Origin: Raphanus sativus
Lineage: Eukaryota > Streptophyta > Magnoliopsida > Brassicales > Brassicaceae
DNA: 64,000 nt
Reading direction: 5' to 3'
Assembly: GCF_000801105.2 (NCBI RefSeq)
Contig: NC_079517.1
Location: 14,818,001-14,882,000, forward strand
A model generated the notes under the pieces. The model made no database searches. It saw only the letters and a program-made list of their open reading frames with translations, and was not told where the DNA came from. Both the position numbers and the translations under genes were made by a program. Shown here piece by piece: positions 37,652 to 50,300 of this stretch (the stretch's first letter is position 1; the number at the start of each line of letters is the position of its first letter).

Positions 37652-39970
37652 ATGGCTACCTTTGGCGCAACGGCTTCCGCAAACGCTAACCCTAACAAAT
37701 CCTATGAGGTAACTAACTCTTCTTCTATGTGCGTTTGATTACTCTCTCTTTGGTTTGCTTGCGGAAGTAGTGTTTAGGTTTACAAGATTCGTAGACTTCA
37801 ATCTTGATTTGTATCTTCGCTCATTATTGTGTTTTGCGTGCAGGTTACTCCATCACCTGCAGATTCTATCTCGAGCTTGAGTTTTAGTCCAAGATCCGAT
37901 ATTCTTGTCGCCACTTCTTGGGACAATCAGGTTTACGATCTGACTTGTTAGAGTGGATTCGTAGGCTTTCTCTTTATAGATTGTAGTATGTTGACTTTTT
38001 TCCTTTTCTGCTGCTGTAGGTGAGGTGCTGGGACATAACTCGTAGTGGACACTCTGTAGCCAGTGCTCCCAAGGCATCTATCTCTCATGATCAGCCGGTA
38101 ATTTGTTTTTTCTTTTTGCTTTCTTCTATCTTGCTTGCGTTTTTTTTTCCATAGAATCTGAGGATGATGATGATTATATCTTTTCTTTTTCTTGTGATGA
38201 AGGTTTTGTGCTCTGCTTGGAAAGATGATGGAACCACTGTCTTTAGTGGAGGATGTGATAAGCAAGCCAAGATGTGGCCCTTGTTGTCCGGTGGTCAACC
38301 TACAACTGTTGCTATGCACGATGCTCCTATTGTTGATATGGCCTGGATCCCCGGAATGAATCTCCTCGTAACCGGAAGCTGGGATAAAACGTTGAAGTAA
38401 GAATGGCTCTGTTCATTATGCTCGGTGAATGATAAAACTAATCTCTATATGTGTAAGGTTTTTAGTTAATAATGTGTTTTTGGTTTGCCTTCCACAGATA
38501 TTGGGACACAAGGCAGCAAAATCCTGTCCATACACAGCAGCTTCCAGATAAATGCTATTCATTGTCTGTGAGGCATCCTCTCTTGGTTGTTGGAACTGCT
38601 GATAGGAATCTGATTGTCTTCAACTTGCAAAATCCTCAGGTACGCTTTTTCCTTCTTTTTTTTTCTTATATTTATGAATTGTATATGGGCTCTGAGTGCT
38701 AAGAACTGAGAATCACATTGTTTCGAGATTTCATTATCTATTTAGCATCATATGGATATAAGCATGTAGTCTATCCTACGGAATAACAAGTCTCGTGACT
38801 CATGAAAGTCTTTCGGCCATTGGATTTTTGCTATTTCTCTTGTGTACTTAACTTTCTTTATTAATTTGGTGAACTGCAGACCGAGTTCAAGAGAATCGTG
38901 TCACCACTGAAGTACCAGACGAGGTGTGTTACTGCCTTCCCTGATCAGCAAGGATTTCTGGTATGCCTTCTTGTATATCTTTTCAATTGTGTTTCGGTTA
39001 ATCGAATGGTACAGGAATCATGCTAACATTGCTCTCACTCGCTTTTATTTCTACATTGTCCTTTTCAAGCTTGAGAAGTTTCTGTCGGTTATTATAGTGA
39101 CAAATAGAGTATAATAATGTTGGTAGTTGTTTAATATTTAACCAGATCCGATGCTCTCTCTTACTGTAGGTTGGTTCAGTTGAGGGGCGGGTTGGTGTCC
39201 ACCATCTGGATGATTCTCAACAGAGCAAAAACTTCACATTCAAATGCCACAGAGATGACAAAGAGATCAATTCTGTCAATGCTATGAACTTCCACCCGGT
39301 AAGCTCTCTATGGCTATGTAGTTCTTAAGCTTCAACACCATGAAAGTAGATTTTGTACAGATGGTAATTGTTTGAGTTGTGTAATATGAAGGTACATGGC
39401 ACTTTTGCAACTGCTGGCTCCGATGGGGCTTTCCATTTCTGGGACAAGGATAACAAACAAAGACTCAAGGTATCAATCGTGTTGCATCTAATCTATGTTC
39501 TCCATTGAAGTTTTTGTCTTGTTTATATATATAGAAGTATCTAACAGTTGTTGCATTGTTCACTGATGAATGTCAGGCCATGTCAAGGTGCAATCAGCCG
39601 ATTACTTGTAGTTCGTTTAACCACGATGGGTCGATGTATGCGTATGCGGTATGCTACATCTTCTTTGTTTTTTTTCACTTCTTTGATATGATGTTTACAT
39701 GTGCAAAACCGAAAAGAGTAGAAAGTAATGGTTTTCTTTTCATTTGTATTGTAGTCGTGCTATGACTGGGGAAAAGGTGCAGAGAATCACAACCCGGCGA
39801 CTGCGAAAAGCAGCATCTTCGTGCACATTCCAGAGGTGTGTGTAGTGTGTAACTCTCAACTCATAAAGTAGTAGTAGTAGTAGTAGTTATTGTGTATTGA
39901 TTTGGTTTGAATGAATTTGCAGGAAATCGACGTTAAGCCGAAGCCAAAAGTAGCAACCAGCAGGAGATGA
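37652..39970 (+). CDS. RAE1: mRNA export factor RAE1 (WD40 beta-propeller)
   Basis: Eleven exons (37652-37708, 37844-37930, 38020-38097, 38203-38396, 38498-38639, 38880-38960, 39170-39298, 39392-39469, 39577-39648, 39755-39835, 39923-39970) join in frame to 348 aa, the usual RAE1 length. WD repeats are readable: [57 protein letters not shown]. The C-terminal motif [13 protein letters not shown] is diagnostic for RAE1/Gle2. RAE1 binds NUP98 and works at the nuclear pore in mRNA export; in plants it can also serve as a CUL4-DDB1 adaptor. It matches At1g80670. Intron 10 holds a short GTA repeat (about 39868-39886). Confidence 0.96.
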
Positions 39971-40787
39971 GATTTGATGATTGCTTTTTAGTGTGACTTC
40001 TTCTTCCCTTTAGTGGATGGTGTTTTTAGCTTTCTTCATATCGTTTCGGTCTTAAACATGTATTGTTTTTTTTGTCTAAGTACTACACTCTGAAACATAA
40101 TGAAAAACATTATTCCTCCTATAATGCATATCTCCTTATTCTACAATTGATAAGTTATTAGTATAAGAAGTAAAAAGACAAATTTATGCGCATTTTGAAT
40201 AGAATATACACTTTTTCCCTTGTGGAACAAAATATCATCCAAAACGGAGAATCAATCATGCAAGTAAGTGTCTTGCGTTAATGCTTTTTTAATCTCAGTC
40301 TTTCACTGTGAGCAAAATCTCCTAAATGTGGTTATGGTTATTTTGGCAAAAGAACACAGAGAGAGAGAGAGAGAAAGACAAAAAAGACGAGTGGAATTTG
40401 ATTAGTGGGAGCAGGAGATGAAAGCGGGGAGTGAAGCGAAGGACCTGGACTTTCCCCATTGCAAAAACTCTCGCTCCTTCACTACAACTACTAAACATGT
40501 TCCGTCACTTTCGCTCTCTCTACTCCTTATATAAACACTGTAACTTCAACACCAGTTTCTTAAAATTAATTTCACAAAAAAAGTATTTTTTTGTTTCTGT
40601 TTTTTCTCCATTTTGTTTCTTCTGTTTCGTTAAAATAACAACAGAAAAAAGAAAAATATCGAGAGAAAATTATCAAGTTTGAAAACACACAAAAACTGCA
40701 GAGAAACTTTGAAAAACATCTGTCAACAAAGAGTTGAAAAAGAAAAAGACACAAGAAAACCCCCCTGTTTCTGTAAAAAAGAAAGAA
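39971..40787. promoter_or_regulatory. RAE1 3' flank and AHA9 promoter
   Basis: The TATA box TATATAAA at 40538-40545 lies about 245 bp upstream of the AHA9 start and is followed by a long A/T-rich leader. A GA repeat occurs at 40360-40375. No gene lies in this gap. Confidence 0.6.
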
Positions 40788-43700
40788 ATGGCGGCAGGGA
40801 AAGATTCTAGCTGGGACGATATCAAGAACGAAGGCATCGATCTCGTTAGTATATCCTTCTCCATTTTAAGCTTACGTTCTCGATATCTTTTATACCATGC
40901 TAACTTTTTTTTTTGTTGACTGAACAGGAGAAAATACCAATAGAGGAGGTGTTTACGCAGCTGAGATGTACAAGGGAAGGACTTACAAGCGACGAAGGCC
41001 ATACTCGTCTCGAGATCTTCGGTCCTAACAAGCTCGAAGAGAAAAAGGCAAACACATTGAACAAACCCTTTTTCATTTTATATATGTTTCTTCACTCCCA
41101 AGAAATCCTGTTCTTTTTTTTTAACATGTTTCCATCACACAGGAGAGCAAGGTTTTGAAGTTCTTAGGGTTTATGTGGAACCCTCTCTCATGGGTCATGG
41201 AGTTAGCTGCTATCATGGCTATCGCTTTGGCCAACGGAGGAGTAATATCACCTTATTAACTACTACCTCACGTCCTCTCTTTCTAACTTTTTAACACATT
41301 CTGAAACAAGTTGTAACATCTGCAGGGAAGGCCACCGGATTGGCAAGATTTCGTGGGTATCACGGTTCTTCTTATCATTAACTCTACCATTAGCTTCATC
41401 GAAGAAAACAACGCCGGAAACGCAGCCGCCGCTTTGATGGCCGGTCTAGCTCCCAAAACCAAAGTAAGTTGTACCAAAAGGTTGCTCAATATGTACAAGC
41501 AAAAACCAATGAATGATAACTTAATGCGTATGGCAGCTTCTGAGAGATGGCAAGTGGAGCGAGCAAGAGGCAGCTATATTGGTTCCTGGAGACATCATCA
41601 GCATCAAACTAGGCGACATTGTTCCAGCAGATGGTCGTCTCCTGGAAGGTGATCCTCTCAAGATTGATCAATCTGCTCTCACTGGTGAATCTTTACCAGT
41701 AACCAAGAACCCTGGCCAAGAAGTTTACTCTGGCTCCACCTGCAAACAAGGAGAGTTAGAAGCCATTGTGATCGCCACTGGGGTTCACACTTTCTTCGGC
41801 AAAGCAGCTCATCTAGTAGACAGCACAAACCAAGAAGGCCACTTCCAGAAAGTGCTGACTGCTATTGGTAACTTCTGCATCTGCTCCATCGCCATAGGTA
41901 TGATCATTGAGATCGTTGTCATGTACCCTATCCAGCACCGTTCTTATAGAGACGGTATCGACAACCTTCTGGTGCTTCTCATCGGAGGTATCCCTATTGC
42001 AATGCCGACGGTTCTGTCTGTCACCATGGCCATTGGATCTCACCGTCTCTCCCAACAAGGAGCTATCACAAAGAGAATGACAGCTATTGAAGAGATGGCT
42101 GGTATGGATGTTTTGTGCAGTGACAAGACTGGAACTCTTACACTCAACAAGCTTACTGTTGACAAGAGTATGGTTGAGGTTTTTGTCAAAGACTTGGACA
42201 AGGAACAGCTTATGGTGAATGCAGCAAGAGCTTCTAGAGTTGAGAACCAGGATGCTATTGATGCTTGCATTGTGGGAATGCTTGGAGATCCAAGAGAAGC
42301 AAGAGAGGGCATCACTGAAGTCCATTTCTTTCCTTTTAACCCTGTGGACAAGCGTACTGCTATCACTTATATTGATGCTAGAGGAAACTGGCACCGTGTC
42401 AGCAAAGGAGCACCAGAGCAAGTAAAAAAAAAATGCATTTGCTTCTTCTTCTCTCAAAGAGTTTTTAAGTTCTTTTAACACTGATTGGTCTCTGTGATTT
42501 GTAGATCATTGAGCTCTGTAACCTTAGAGAGGATGCAAAGAAGAGAGCTCATGACATCATTGACAAGTTTGCTGACAGAGGACTTCGTTCTCTTGCTGTT
42601 GGTAGACAGGTAAAAATCTTTAGTGTTAATCTGAATATGTGTGTTCTTTGTTTATCAAAATGTTCTATTTACGTTTTGGTTATTTATTACTAGACTGTCT
42701 CTGAGAAAGACAAGAACAGCCCTGGAGAGCCATGGGAGTTTCTTGGTCTGTTACCTCTGTTTGACCCTCCAAGACATGACAGTGCAGAGACGATCAGGCG
42801 TGCACTTGACCTTGGTGTCAATGTAAAGATGATCACTGGTGACCAGCTCGCCATTGGTAAGGAAACTGGTCGTAGGCTCGGTATGGGCACAAACATGTAT
42901 CCTTCTTCTGCTCTACTTGGACAGGACAAGGATGAATCTATATCTAGTGTTCCTGTTGATGAACTCATCGAGATGGCTGATGGATTCGCCGGTGTCTTCC
43001 CTGGTAAAACAATTAAAAAAAAAACTATTTAAAAATTGTCCTCTTAATGGCTTCATGTATTTATTCATCAATAAAAATCTGTTTTATCTGTCTTGATTTA
43101 GAACACAAGTATGAGATTGTGAAGAGGCTCCAGGAGATGAAGCACATATGTGGCATGACTGGTGATGGAGTGAACGATGCTCCAGCTCTCAAGAGAGCTG
43201 ACATTGGAATAGCTGTTGCTGATGCGACTGATGCAGCGAGAAGTGCATCTGACATTGTACTAACCGAGCCAGGTCTAAGTGTCATAGTTAGTGCTGTACT
43301 AACGAGCAGAGCCATCTTCCAGAGAATGAAGAACTACACAATCTATGCAGTTTCCATCACAATCCGTGTAGTCATGGGCTTTATGCTTCTTGCACTCATA
43401 TGGAAGTATGACTTCTCACCGTTCATGGTGTTGGTAATAGCGATCCTGAATGATGGTACTATCATGACCATATCGAAGGACAGAGTAAAGCCTTCTCCAC
43501 TTCCTGATTCATGGAAACTCAAAGAGATATTTGCCACTGGTGTTGTTCTTGGCACATACCTTGCAGTGATGACTGTCGTTTTCTTCTGGGCTGTAGAGAG
43601 CACTGACTTCTTCTCGGTAAGAGAACTCTACCCTTACTATGAGGACTACGGTTGGGATTTTGAGCAGAACCTAACCGAACCAAATTTTCGGTTAGTTTAG

Positions 43701-44990
43701 TTAGGAATTTGGTTCGATTCGGTAGCTTTTTTCGAAGCTCGGTTTCCGGTTTGGTTCGGCAATCGGTTACTTACTTCAGTTTTCTTTTCAATTTTTTTTT
43801 AAGATAAACTATAACCAAACTATACTAAAAGCCAAACCAAACTAACCAAATTTCAAACCGAACAAATCAAAATAACTGAGCTAGCCGAATTTAATCAAAA
43901 TTATCTAAACTTATCCCAAATATTAATAAAAATGTAACTGAAATTAAAACTATGGTAAGATTTTCAAAAACCAAACCGGACTTATTTCGAGTTAATTCGA
44001 TAAGACTCATGTTGAACCGAAGTAACCGAAAACAAAACTACCCGAACCAACATGCCTAATGAGGACTTTCATTTCACCAGATTCAAGTTAGCGTCTCTGA
44101 TCATCTTGTATGTTTCCTGGTCCAGGCAAAGTTTGGGGTGAGATCTATTAGTGGCAATCCACACGAGCTCACGTCAGCTATATACCTCCAAGTTAGTATT
44201 ATTAGCCAGGCGCTTATATTTGTCACAAGGTCACGTAGCTGGTCATATGCTGAACGTCCTGGCTTCTGGTTAATCTTTGCCTTTTTCTTAGCTCAGCTGG
44301 TGAGTTAAAGCTTTTGGTCTTCTTGAATACAAAGCCTCAATGTACTTACAATGTTCTTGTTTCTCTTTGACATCAGGTTGCTACTCTCATTGCCGTGTAT
44401 GCAAACTGGGGTTTTGCAAGAATCAGAGGTACTGGGTGGGGATGGGCAGGAGTTATCTGGTTATACAGTTTAGTTACTTACATCCCTTTGGATATCCTCA
44501 AGTTCATCATCAGATATGCACTAAGTGGTAGAGCTTGGGATAATGTCATTGAGAACAAGGTGAGAACAAGAACACTAGTAGTCCTTTTGGGTTGTACTGT
44601 TTCTAACTTTGTTCCTTTTGTTCAGACCGCTTTCACGTCAAAGAAAGACTATGGAAAGGGAGAGAGGGAAGCACAATGGGCGCAAGCTCAACGTACCCTT
44701 CACGGATTGCAACCTGCTCAGCCCTCAGAGATGTTCAATGATAAGAGCACTTACAGAGAACTTTCAGAGATAGCAGATCAGGCCAAGAGACGAGCTGAAG
44801 TCGCAAGGCAAGGCACAAGCAACTGATTAATCCATAAACATTGTGTTCCTCGGAATATGGCCTTAACACTTTTCTTGTCTTCTAATTTTTCAGGTTAAGA
44901 GAACGTCATACCTTGAAAGGTCACGTGGAATCAGTGGTGAAGCAGAAAGGACTTGACATAGAGGCTATCCAGCAACACTACACCCTGTGA
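40788..44990 (+). CDS. AHA9: Plasma-membrane H+-ATPase 9 (P3A-type pump)
   Basis: Twelve exons (40788-40844, 40928-41047, 41143-41241, 41326-41463, 41537-42421, 42505-42609, 42694-43003, 43102-43616, 44126-44299, 44377-44559, 44626-44807, 44894-44990) join in frame to 954 aa, the full AHA length. Visible: actuator TGES in [10 protein letters not shown]; phosphorylation site CSDKTGTLT (Asp about 334); nucleotide-domain KGAPEQ; hinge [12 protein letters not shown]; ten membrane segments; and the autoinhibitory C-terminus ending HYTL, whose penultimate Thr is the 14-3-3 docking site. It pumps protons out of the cell using ATP; Arabidopsis AHA9 (At1g80660) is expressed in anthers/pollen. Two introns (after 41047 and 44807) need GC donors. 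Intron 8 carries a transposon insertion. Confidence 0.95.
43648..44058. mobile_element. 411-bp non-coding transposon in AHA9 intron 8
   Basis: Flanked by a 9-bp direct repeat ATGAGGACT (43639-43647 and 44059-44067). The insert is filled with CCGAACC/GGTTCGG-type motifs in both orientations, a known low-complexity type in Brassicaceae DNA transposons. An 8-9 bp target duplication suggests a hAT- or Mutator-type non-autonomous element; the ends do not decide between them. The splice sites of the host intron (43617, 44125) are intact. Confidence 0.7.
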
Positions 44991-46771
44991 TTTCAGAAAC
45001 AAGGGTTTCTCAGTTTAGTTTAGAAACAAAACCACAAGAGTATTGAATAATAAATCACCACCTTCATCATTAGAAAAAATACTGCAAAAAGAAAAAGAAA
45101 AGAAATGTTTCTTTTATGAGCAGTGGCTGTTGGCTGCTTTATTTGATTTGAAATATTCTTGTTTTAATTGCATTTACAGAACTAATAAGATTTTACAATT
45201 ACTTTAGAATTTTTATTTCACCATTGAGTTTGTGCTTTAGCCTGCCAAAAGAAAAATGCATCAAACCAAAAACAAGAATGCATGTTCTTCGCTACAAATG
45301 AAAAGAACCATATCAATCGGATTTGTACAATCCAATGTTAATGTGTTGACAGGGTCGGATCTGAGATTTTGGGGATACAAAACATTTTTTAGCTCTCAAA
45401 ATTTTGGGAGTCGATATTAATGTTTAGGGACCTATTTATAAGTAAAAAACTCTAAAATGTTTGGGAACTTAGGCTGTGCCCAGATTCAAGGAATTGGGGC
45501 CTCAGCTCTCTCTGCATCATATCGTGGGAGATTGATAGTAAAAGTGTGTCTTTCATCTTCTCGAGTTAGCTTGTCTGCTATTATTCCTTCTGGCTCTTTA
45601 AAGTGATCTTACGAACAATTATCGAAGTGCGTTTGCTTCCCAAATAAAATCCGACTGTTGATGTACACTATCTTCTCCTTCCTCTTTCGGTGGCTTCATT
45701 TGCTTTGGTAATTTAAATAATTGATCTTTGATTAGTATTCTTTTTGATCTTTAAACCTTATTGTAAGTGTTACAAAAAAAAAAAAACCTTGTTGTAATGT
45801 TTTAAGTTATGATCTCTAGGATAGCTTCACTCGAAGTTCTCACCGATAACTTAACGCTCGTACGAGCAATCTTAGGCATCACTCAGGCGAAGAAAATCAT
45901 CGGCGTAGTGAAATCAATAGCCTCTAAATTTGCATCAATTTCATTTTCGCATCTCTCATTTCAAAACTCTTTTGCCTATTCCTTAGTCAAGGAGGCACTT
46001 CATCTTTCTTGTATGTTGTAATGGACCTCTTAAGATTGGGCTTGTTTGGACTCATTCTATATTTCTTTTAATGAAGTATCTTTGTGACAAAAAAAAGTCA
46101 TGATCTCCGGATAATTCGTTAATTATCCCAGCTATTGGCTCTAAAGGAAGGTTGTTTCTTGTCGGCTTAGTGTCTAGGAGTATTTTTGACTCTCTAGTTT
46201 GTATCACATCCTGTGTATTTCCATATTTAATGATCAAAGTATCCTTTAGTGAAAAAAGTGTACAAATGTAAAATATTAGTTCCATGGCTGCTTTCGTACA
46301 ATTGAAGGCCAAGAGAGAAGTATGTGTCCCACTAAGATGAATATCAATGCTTAACAAAGGATGTATATTGCACGAACACATTACCGTCATGACACGTGTT
46401 ATTTACACTTTGGTGTTACACATAGATGGATAATGGATATAAACACCTTGCAACTGAAACGTACGTGTCTAAAAGTCATTCACTCACAACCCCCATTTTG
46501 CATGGTCATTACTCATTATGCAACTGGTTTCTTGTTTCTTCAACTTAATACCATCCAATTAAAAACTAACCAATTTTAACTTTATTAGAAAAAAAAAAAC
46601 GGGTGTATCAAAACACCTTCCAGAGAAACCTAAGACAAAAGCTCTTAAGCTTGCTAAGTCGATTTAGAAGAATTTGTTACACGCAGTTTTGAGTTTGATA
46701 TACACATGAACGACTTGGTCAATGGTTGGTTAACATTAATTAGTAGTTTGATTAAGAAAAATGATTATTTT
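44991..46771. other. 1.8 kb intergenic with LINE relic
   Basis: AHA9 3' flank, then AT-rich DNA. A block from about 45350 (CAGGGTCGGATCTGAG) to 45500 resembles hAT-like transposon sequence, but ends were not confirmed. A LINE tail lies at 45817-46099. No host gene seen. Confidence 0.5.
45809..46107 (+). mobile_element. 5'-truncated LINE tail with RNase H remnant
   Basis: The frame from 45809 encodes a piece like the RNase H end of plant LINE reverse transcriptases (LEVLTDNLTLVRAI, then FASISFSHLSFQNSFAYSLVKEAL). A short 3' UTR and an A-run at 46089-46096 follow. ATGATCTC at 45809-45816 recurs at 46100-46107, a plausible target duplication. The size of about 300 bp indicates a heavily 5'-truncated insertion. 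Confidence 0.65.
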
Positions 46772-47261
46772 TGTTGGTATGTGATCTGCTCTTAATCTTG
46801 CGTTGTTGTTATTAGGTTGTTACTCCGGTTTATTAGTTAGTTAGGAGTCGGTTAGACTGGTTTGAGGTTTGTTCAACTGGTTTAGCACTTACTCTCTGGT
46901 TAGGCTTGTAATCCCTTTGGTTTATTAAGAAAGGAGATTAGGGTATAAAGAGAGTTAAGTTGAGACTCGATAGATTAGCTGAGTGTGAGTAGAGACGACG
47001 AAGACCTCTGTATCATCACCATCTCCGATTGCGAGTGGTGTCCTTTGTTCTAGTGGATTTGCTAGACTGAGTCTGGCCCCAGGGATTAGTTCTCCATATC
47101 GGAGAGATACCCTGGGTTATCAATCGTGTGTCTCTTGCTTTTACTTTTCTTTTCTCTTCTGCATCTCTTTGATTCTTGAGTGGTGTGAGGTTACAAAGAG
47201 AGATCGATTGTGCATTGAGCTTGTTGATTCATCTTGAGTCAACTAGTAAGCTTTCTCAACA
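46772..47261 (+). repeat. 5' LTR
   Basis: 490 bp, TGTTGG...TCAACA. Contains a TATAAAG box near 46944, the likely promoter of the element. Confidence 0.95.
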
Positions 47262-47263
47262 AG

Positions 47264-47276
47264 TGGTATCAGAGCC
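47264..47276 (+). promoter_or_regulatory. Primer binding site (initiator Met-tRNA)
   Basis: TGGTATCAGAGCC two bases after the 5' LTR is the standard plant Copia primer binding site. Confidence 0.95.
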
Positions 47277-47300
47277 AGGTTCAATCCTGGGAGGTTCACG

Positions 47301-50300
47301 ATGACGACCAAGAAGATCCGAGCGGAGGTGGAGCTGTTCGACGGCACCGGTGACTTCTCACTATGGACGATTCGAATGATGGCGCACTTCGGAGTATCGG
47401 GGCTAAAGGAGGTCGTCCTCAGCGACAATTTCGAGATCGAGGTTCCTGTAACCAAAGAAGAAGGAAAGAAAGTCGATGACGATGACTCAGGCACATCGGA
47501 GGTGAAGACAATTCTTGATCCAGTCAAACTTGAGAAGGACGAGAAGGCGAAGGATATGATCATCCTCAATATCGGGAATCAAGTCCTCCGAAAGATCAAG
47601 CACTGTACGACAGCCGCTTCGATGTGGTCCTCGCTAGAAAGGTTGTATCTTTCTAAGTCTTTGCCCAACCGCATATTTGTTCAATCTTTGTTCTATACGT
47701 TTAAGTGTGATAGCAGTAAGTCTATTGATATAAACGTAGATGATTTTCTAAAGATTGTTGCAGAGATGGGGAGCTTGAGCGTGAACGTCACCGACGAGAT
47801 CCAAGCTATCGTCTTCCTAAGTTCTCTCCCATCGAGCTACGATCAGCTGAAACATACTTTAAAAGTATGGCAAGGATTCTCTGACGTTGGAAGAAGTCAT
47901 ATCGGCGGCAAGATCCAAACAGAGGGAGATCCAGGATAATGGGAGACACGAGAAGGAGGGGTCAACGATTCTCTACTCTTCAGATCGTGGTAGACAGGGA
48001 AGACGTGAGAATGGTCGTGAGGATGGTGGTTCAAAGAACCAGAGAAGCAGAAGCAAGTCAAAGGCGAGGAAGGTGACTTGTTGATACTGCAAGAAAGAAG
48101 GCCACGTCAAGGCTGAGTGTTTTGCAAGGAAGAAGCGGATGGAACAAGATAGTGATGGAGAAGCTGGAGTAGCTATCAGTCAACTTGATGCTCCGAGTGC
48201 TCTTACAACAGTCGGAGATGATGCAAGCATGAACTGGGTAATCGACTCCGGATGCACACATCACATGACCTGCCATCGCGAATGGTTCGTCGAGTTCGAA
48301 GAAATCAAGTCTTCGAAGATTCTTCTGGGAGATTACACCACCATTGAGACACTAGGGGTTGGTACCGTGAAGCTCAACACTCGTGGAGGCACAATAAAGA
48401 TGCTGAAGAATGTGAGATACGTTCCATCACTGAGAAGAAATCTCATCTCCACGGGGACTCTGGATAAACTGGGATTCAAGCATTGTGGAGGCGACAGCAA
48501 GGTCATCTTCATGAAGAATTCCAAGGTCGCACTATGGGGGCCATTGGTAAACGGCATGTACATCCTGGAGGGCGAGACGGTGCTCCCTGAAGTCTGCAAC
48601 ACTCAAATCTCAAGCGTATCTGCTCCATTGTGGCACAGTCGCCTGGGTCACATGAGCTACAAGAACCTCCAAATCCTGGTGAACAATGGCATCCTCAGGA
48701 AGAAGGATGTTGGACCCGAGTTCTTCTGTGAGCACGGCATCATGGGTAAGGCGAAGAGAGTAAGTTTTGGCACTGGAAAGCATGAGACTTCCAACATCTT
48801 GGAGTATCTTCACGCCGACCTATGGGGCTCTCCAAATGTTCATCCTTCGTTATATGGTAACAAGTATTTTCTCTCTATAATAGATGATCACTCTAGAAAG
48901 GTTTGGGTTTGTTTCCTTAGGACTAAGGATGAAACTTTTCTTAGGTTTAGTGAATGGAAAGTACTTGTAGAGAATCAGGTTGATAGAAAGGTGAAGTGCC
49001 TTAGGACAGATAACGGCCTAGAATTTTGCAATCTGGCGTTTGATGGGTTTTGCAGGAAGAACGGGATTAAACGTCATAGGACATGCTCCTACACACCGCA
49101 ACAGAACGGCGTAGCAGAAAGGATGAACCGTACAATCATGGAGAAGGTGCGCTGTCTCCTGAGTGAATCAGGATTGAGTGAAGACTTCTGGTCTAAAGCT
49201 GCGGCATTCTCCGTCTATACCATCAATCGGTCTCCTTTGTCAGCTGTTGGTTTTAAGGTGCCTGAAGAGATTTGGTTGGGAAGGAAGTCGGGTTACTTGC
49301 ACATGAGGAGGTTCGGGTCAGTGGCGTACGTTCATACAAATCAGGGAAAGTTGAAGCCAAGAGCTGTCAAAGGTGTCTTCATTGGCTACCCTCCGGGCAC
49401 TAAGGGGTACAAGATATGGCTGCTAGACGATGAGGAATGCATTGTTAGCAGGAACGTCAAGTTTTGTGAAGACATGTTGTACAAGGATACTTTGAAGGAA
49501 GCTGGTCACATCGATAAAGCTCCTCAACAGTTATCAGAATAGGAGTCAGTAAAGATCCCTCTAGGAGAATCAATAGTTCAAGGAGGAGCTACTTCAGATA
49601 CATCGGAAGGAAGCAACTCAAGTGGGTCTGAACCTGATGACCTGGAAGCTACGGGATCGGGTCTTACTGATTATCAACTGGCAAAGGATAGGCCACGCAG
49701 GACAATCATTCCTCCTGTCAGATTCAATGACTATGATTGTTCTGAGGTGGCATTCGCGTTGTCTATGTTCGAGCTTATGAACACAGAGGAGCCAAAGGAT
49801 TATGCTGAGGCTCGAGTCAGCAAGGATTGGAAGAAGTGGGGTAAAGCATCTGACGAGGAGATGGATTCTTTGAAGAAGAACGGCACGTGGGTGTTAGTGA
49901 AACGACCTAAGGACCGAAAGGTGATCAGCAACAAATGGCTATATAAGATCAAGCCAGGGATCGAAGGTCAGGAGCCTGAGAGATATAAATCCAGGCTAGT
50001 TGCACGAGGTTTTACCCAAAAGGAAGGAATCGATTATCATGAGGTGTTTGCGCCAGTTGTAAAGCATGTGTCGATTCGAACATTGCTTTCACTGGTTGTG
50101 AATCTGGACCTGGAACTGGAGCAGATGGACGTCAAGACAGCGTTTCTCCATGGGAACCTTGAGGAAGACTTATACATGGAGCAACCAGAGGGGTACGTTG
50201 ACAAGCACAAGCCTGATCATGTTTGCCTCCTGAAGAAATCACTGTATGGCCTTAAGCAGTCACCTCGCCAGTGGAATCGACGGTTCGATGAGTTCATGTC

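Noticed and set aside
41813..42481. 222-codon minus-strand frame
   Set aside because: Antisense shadow of the large AHA9 exon 5.
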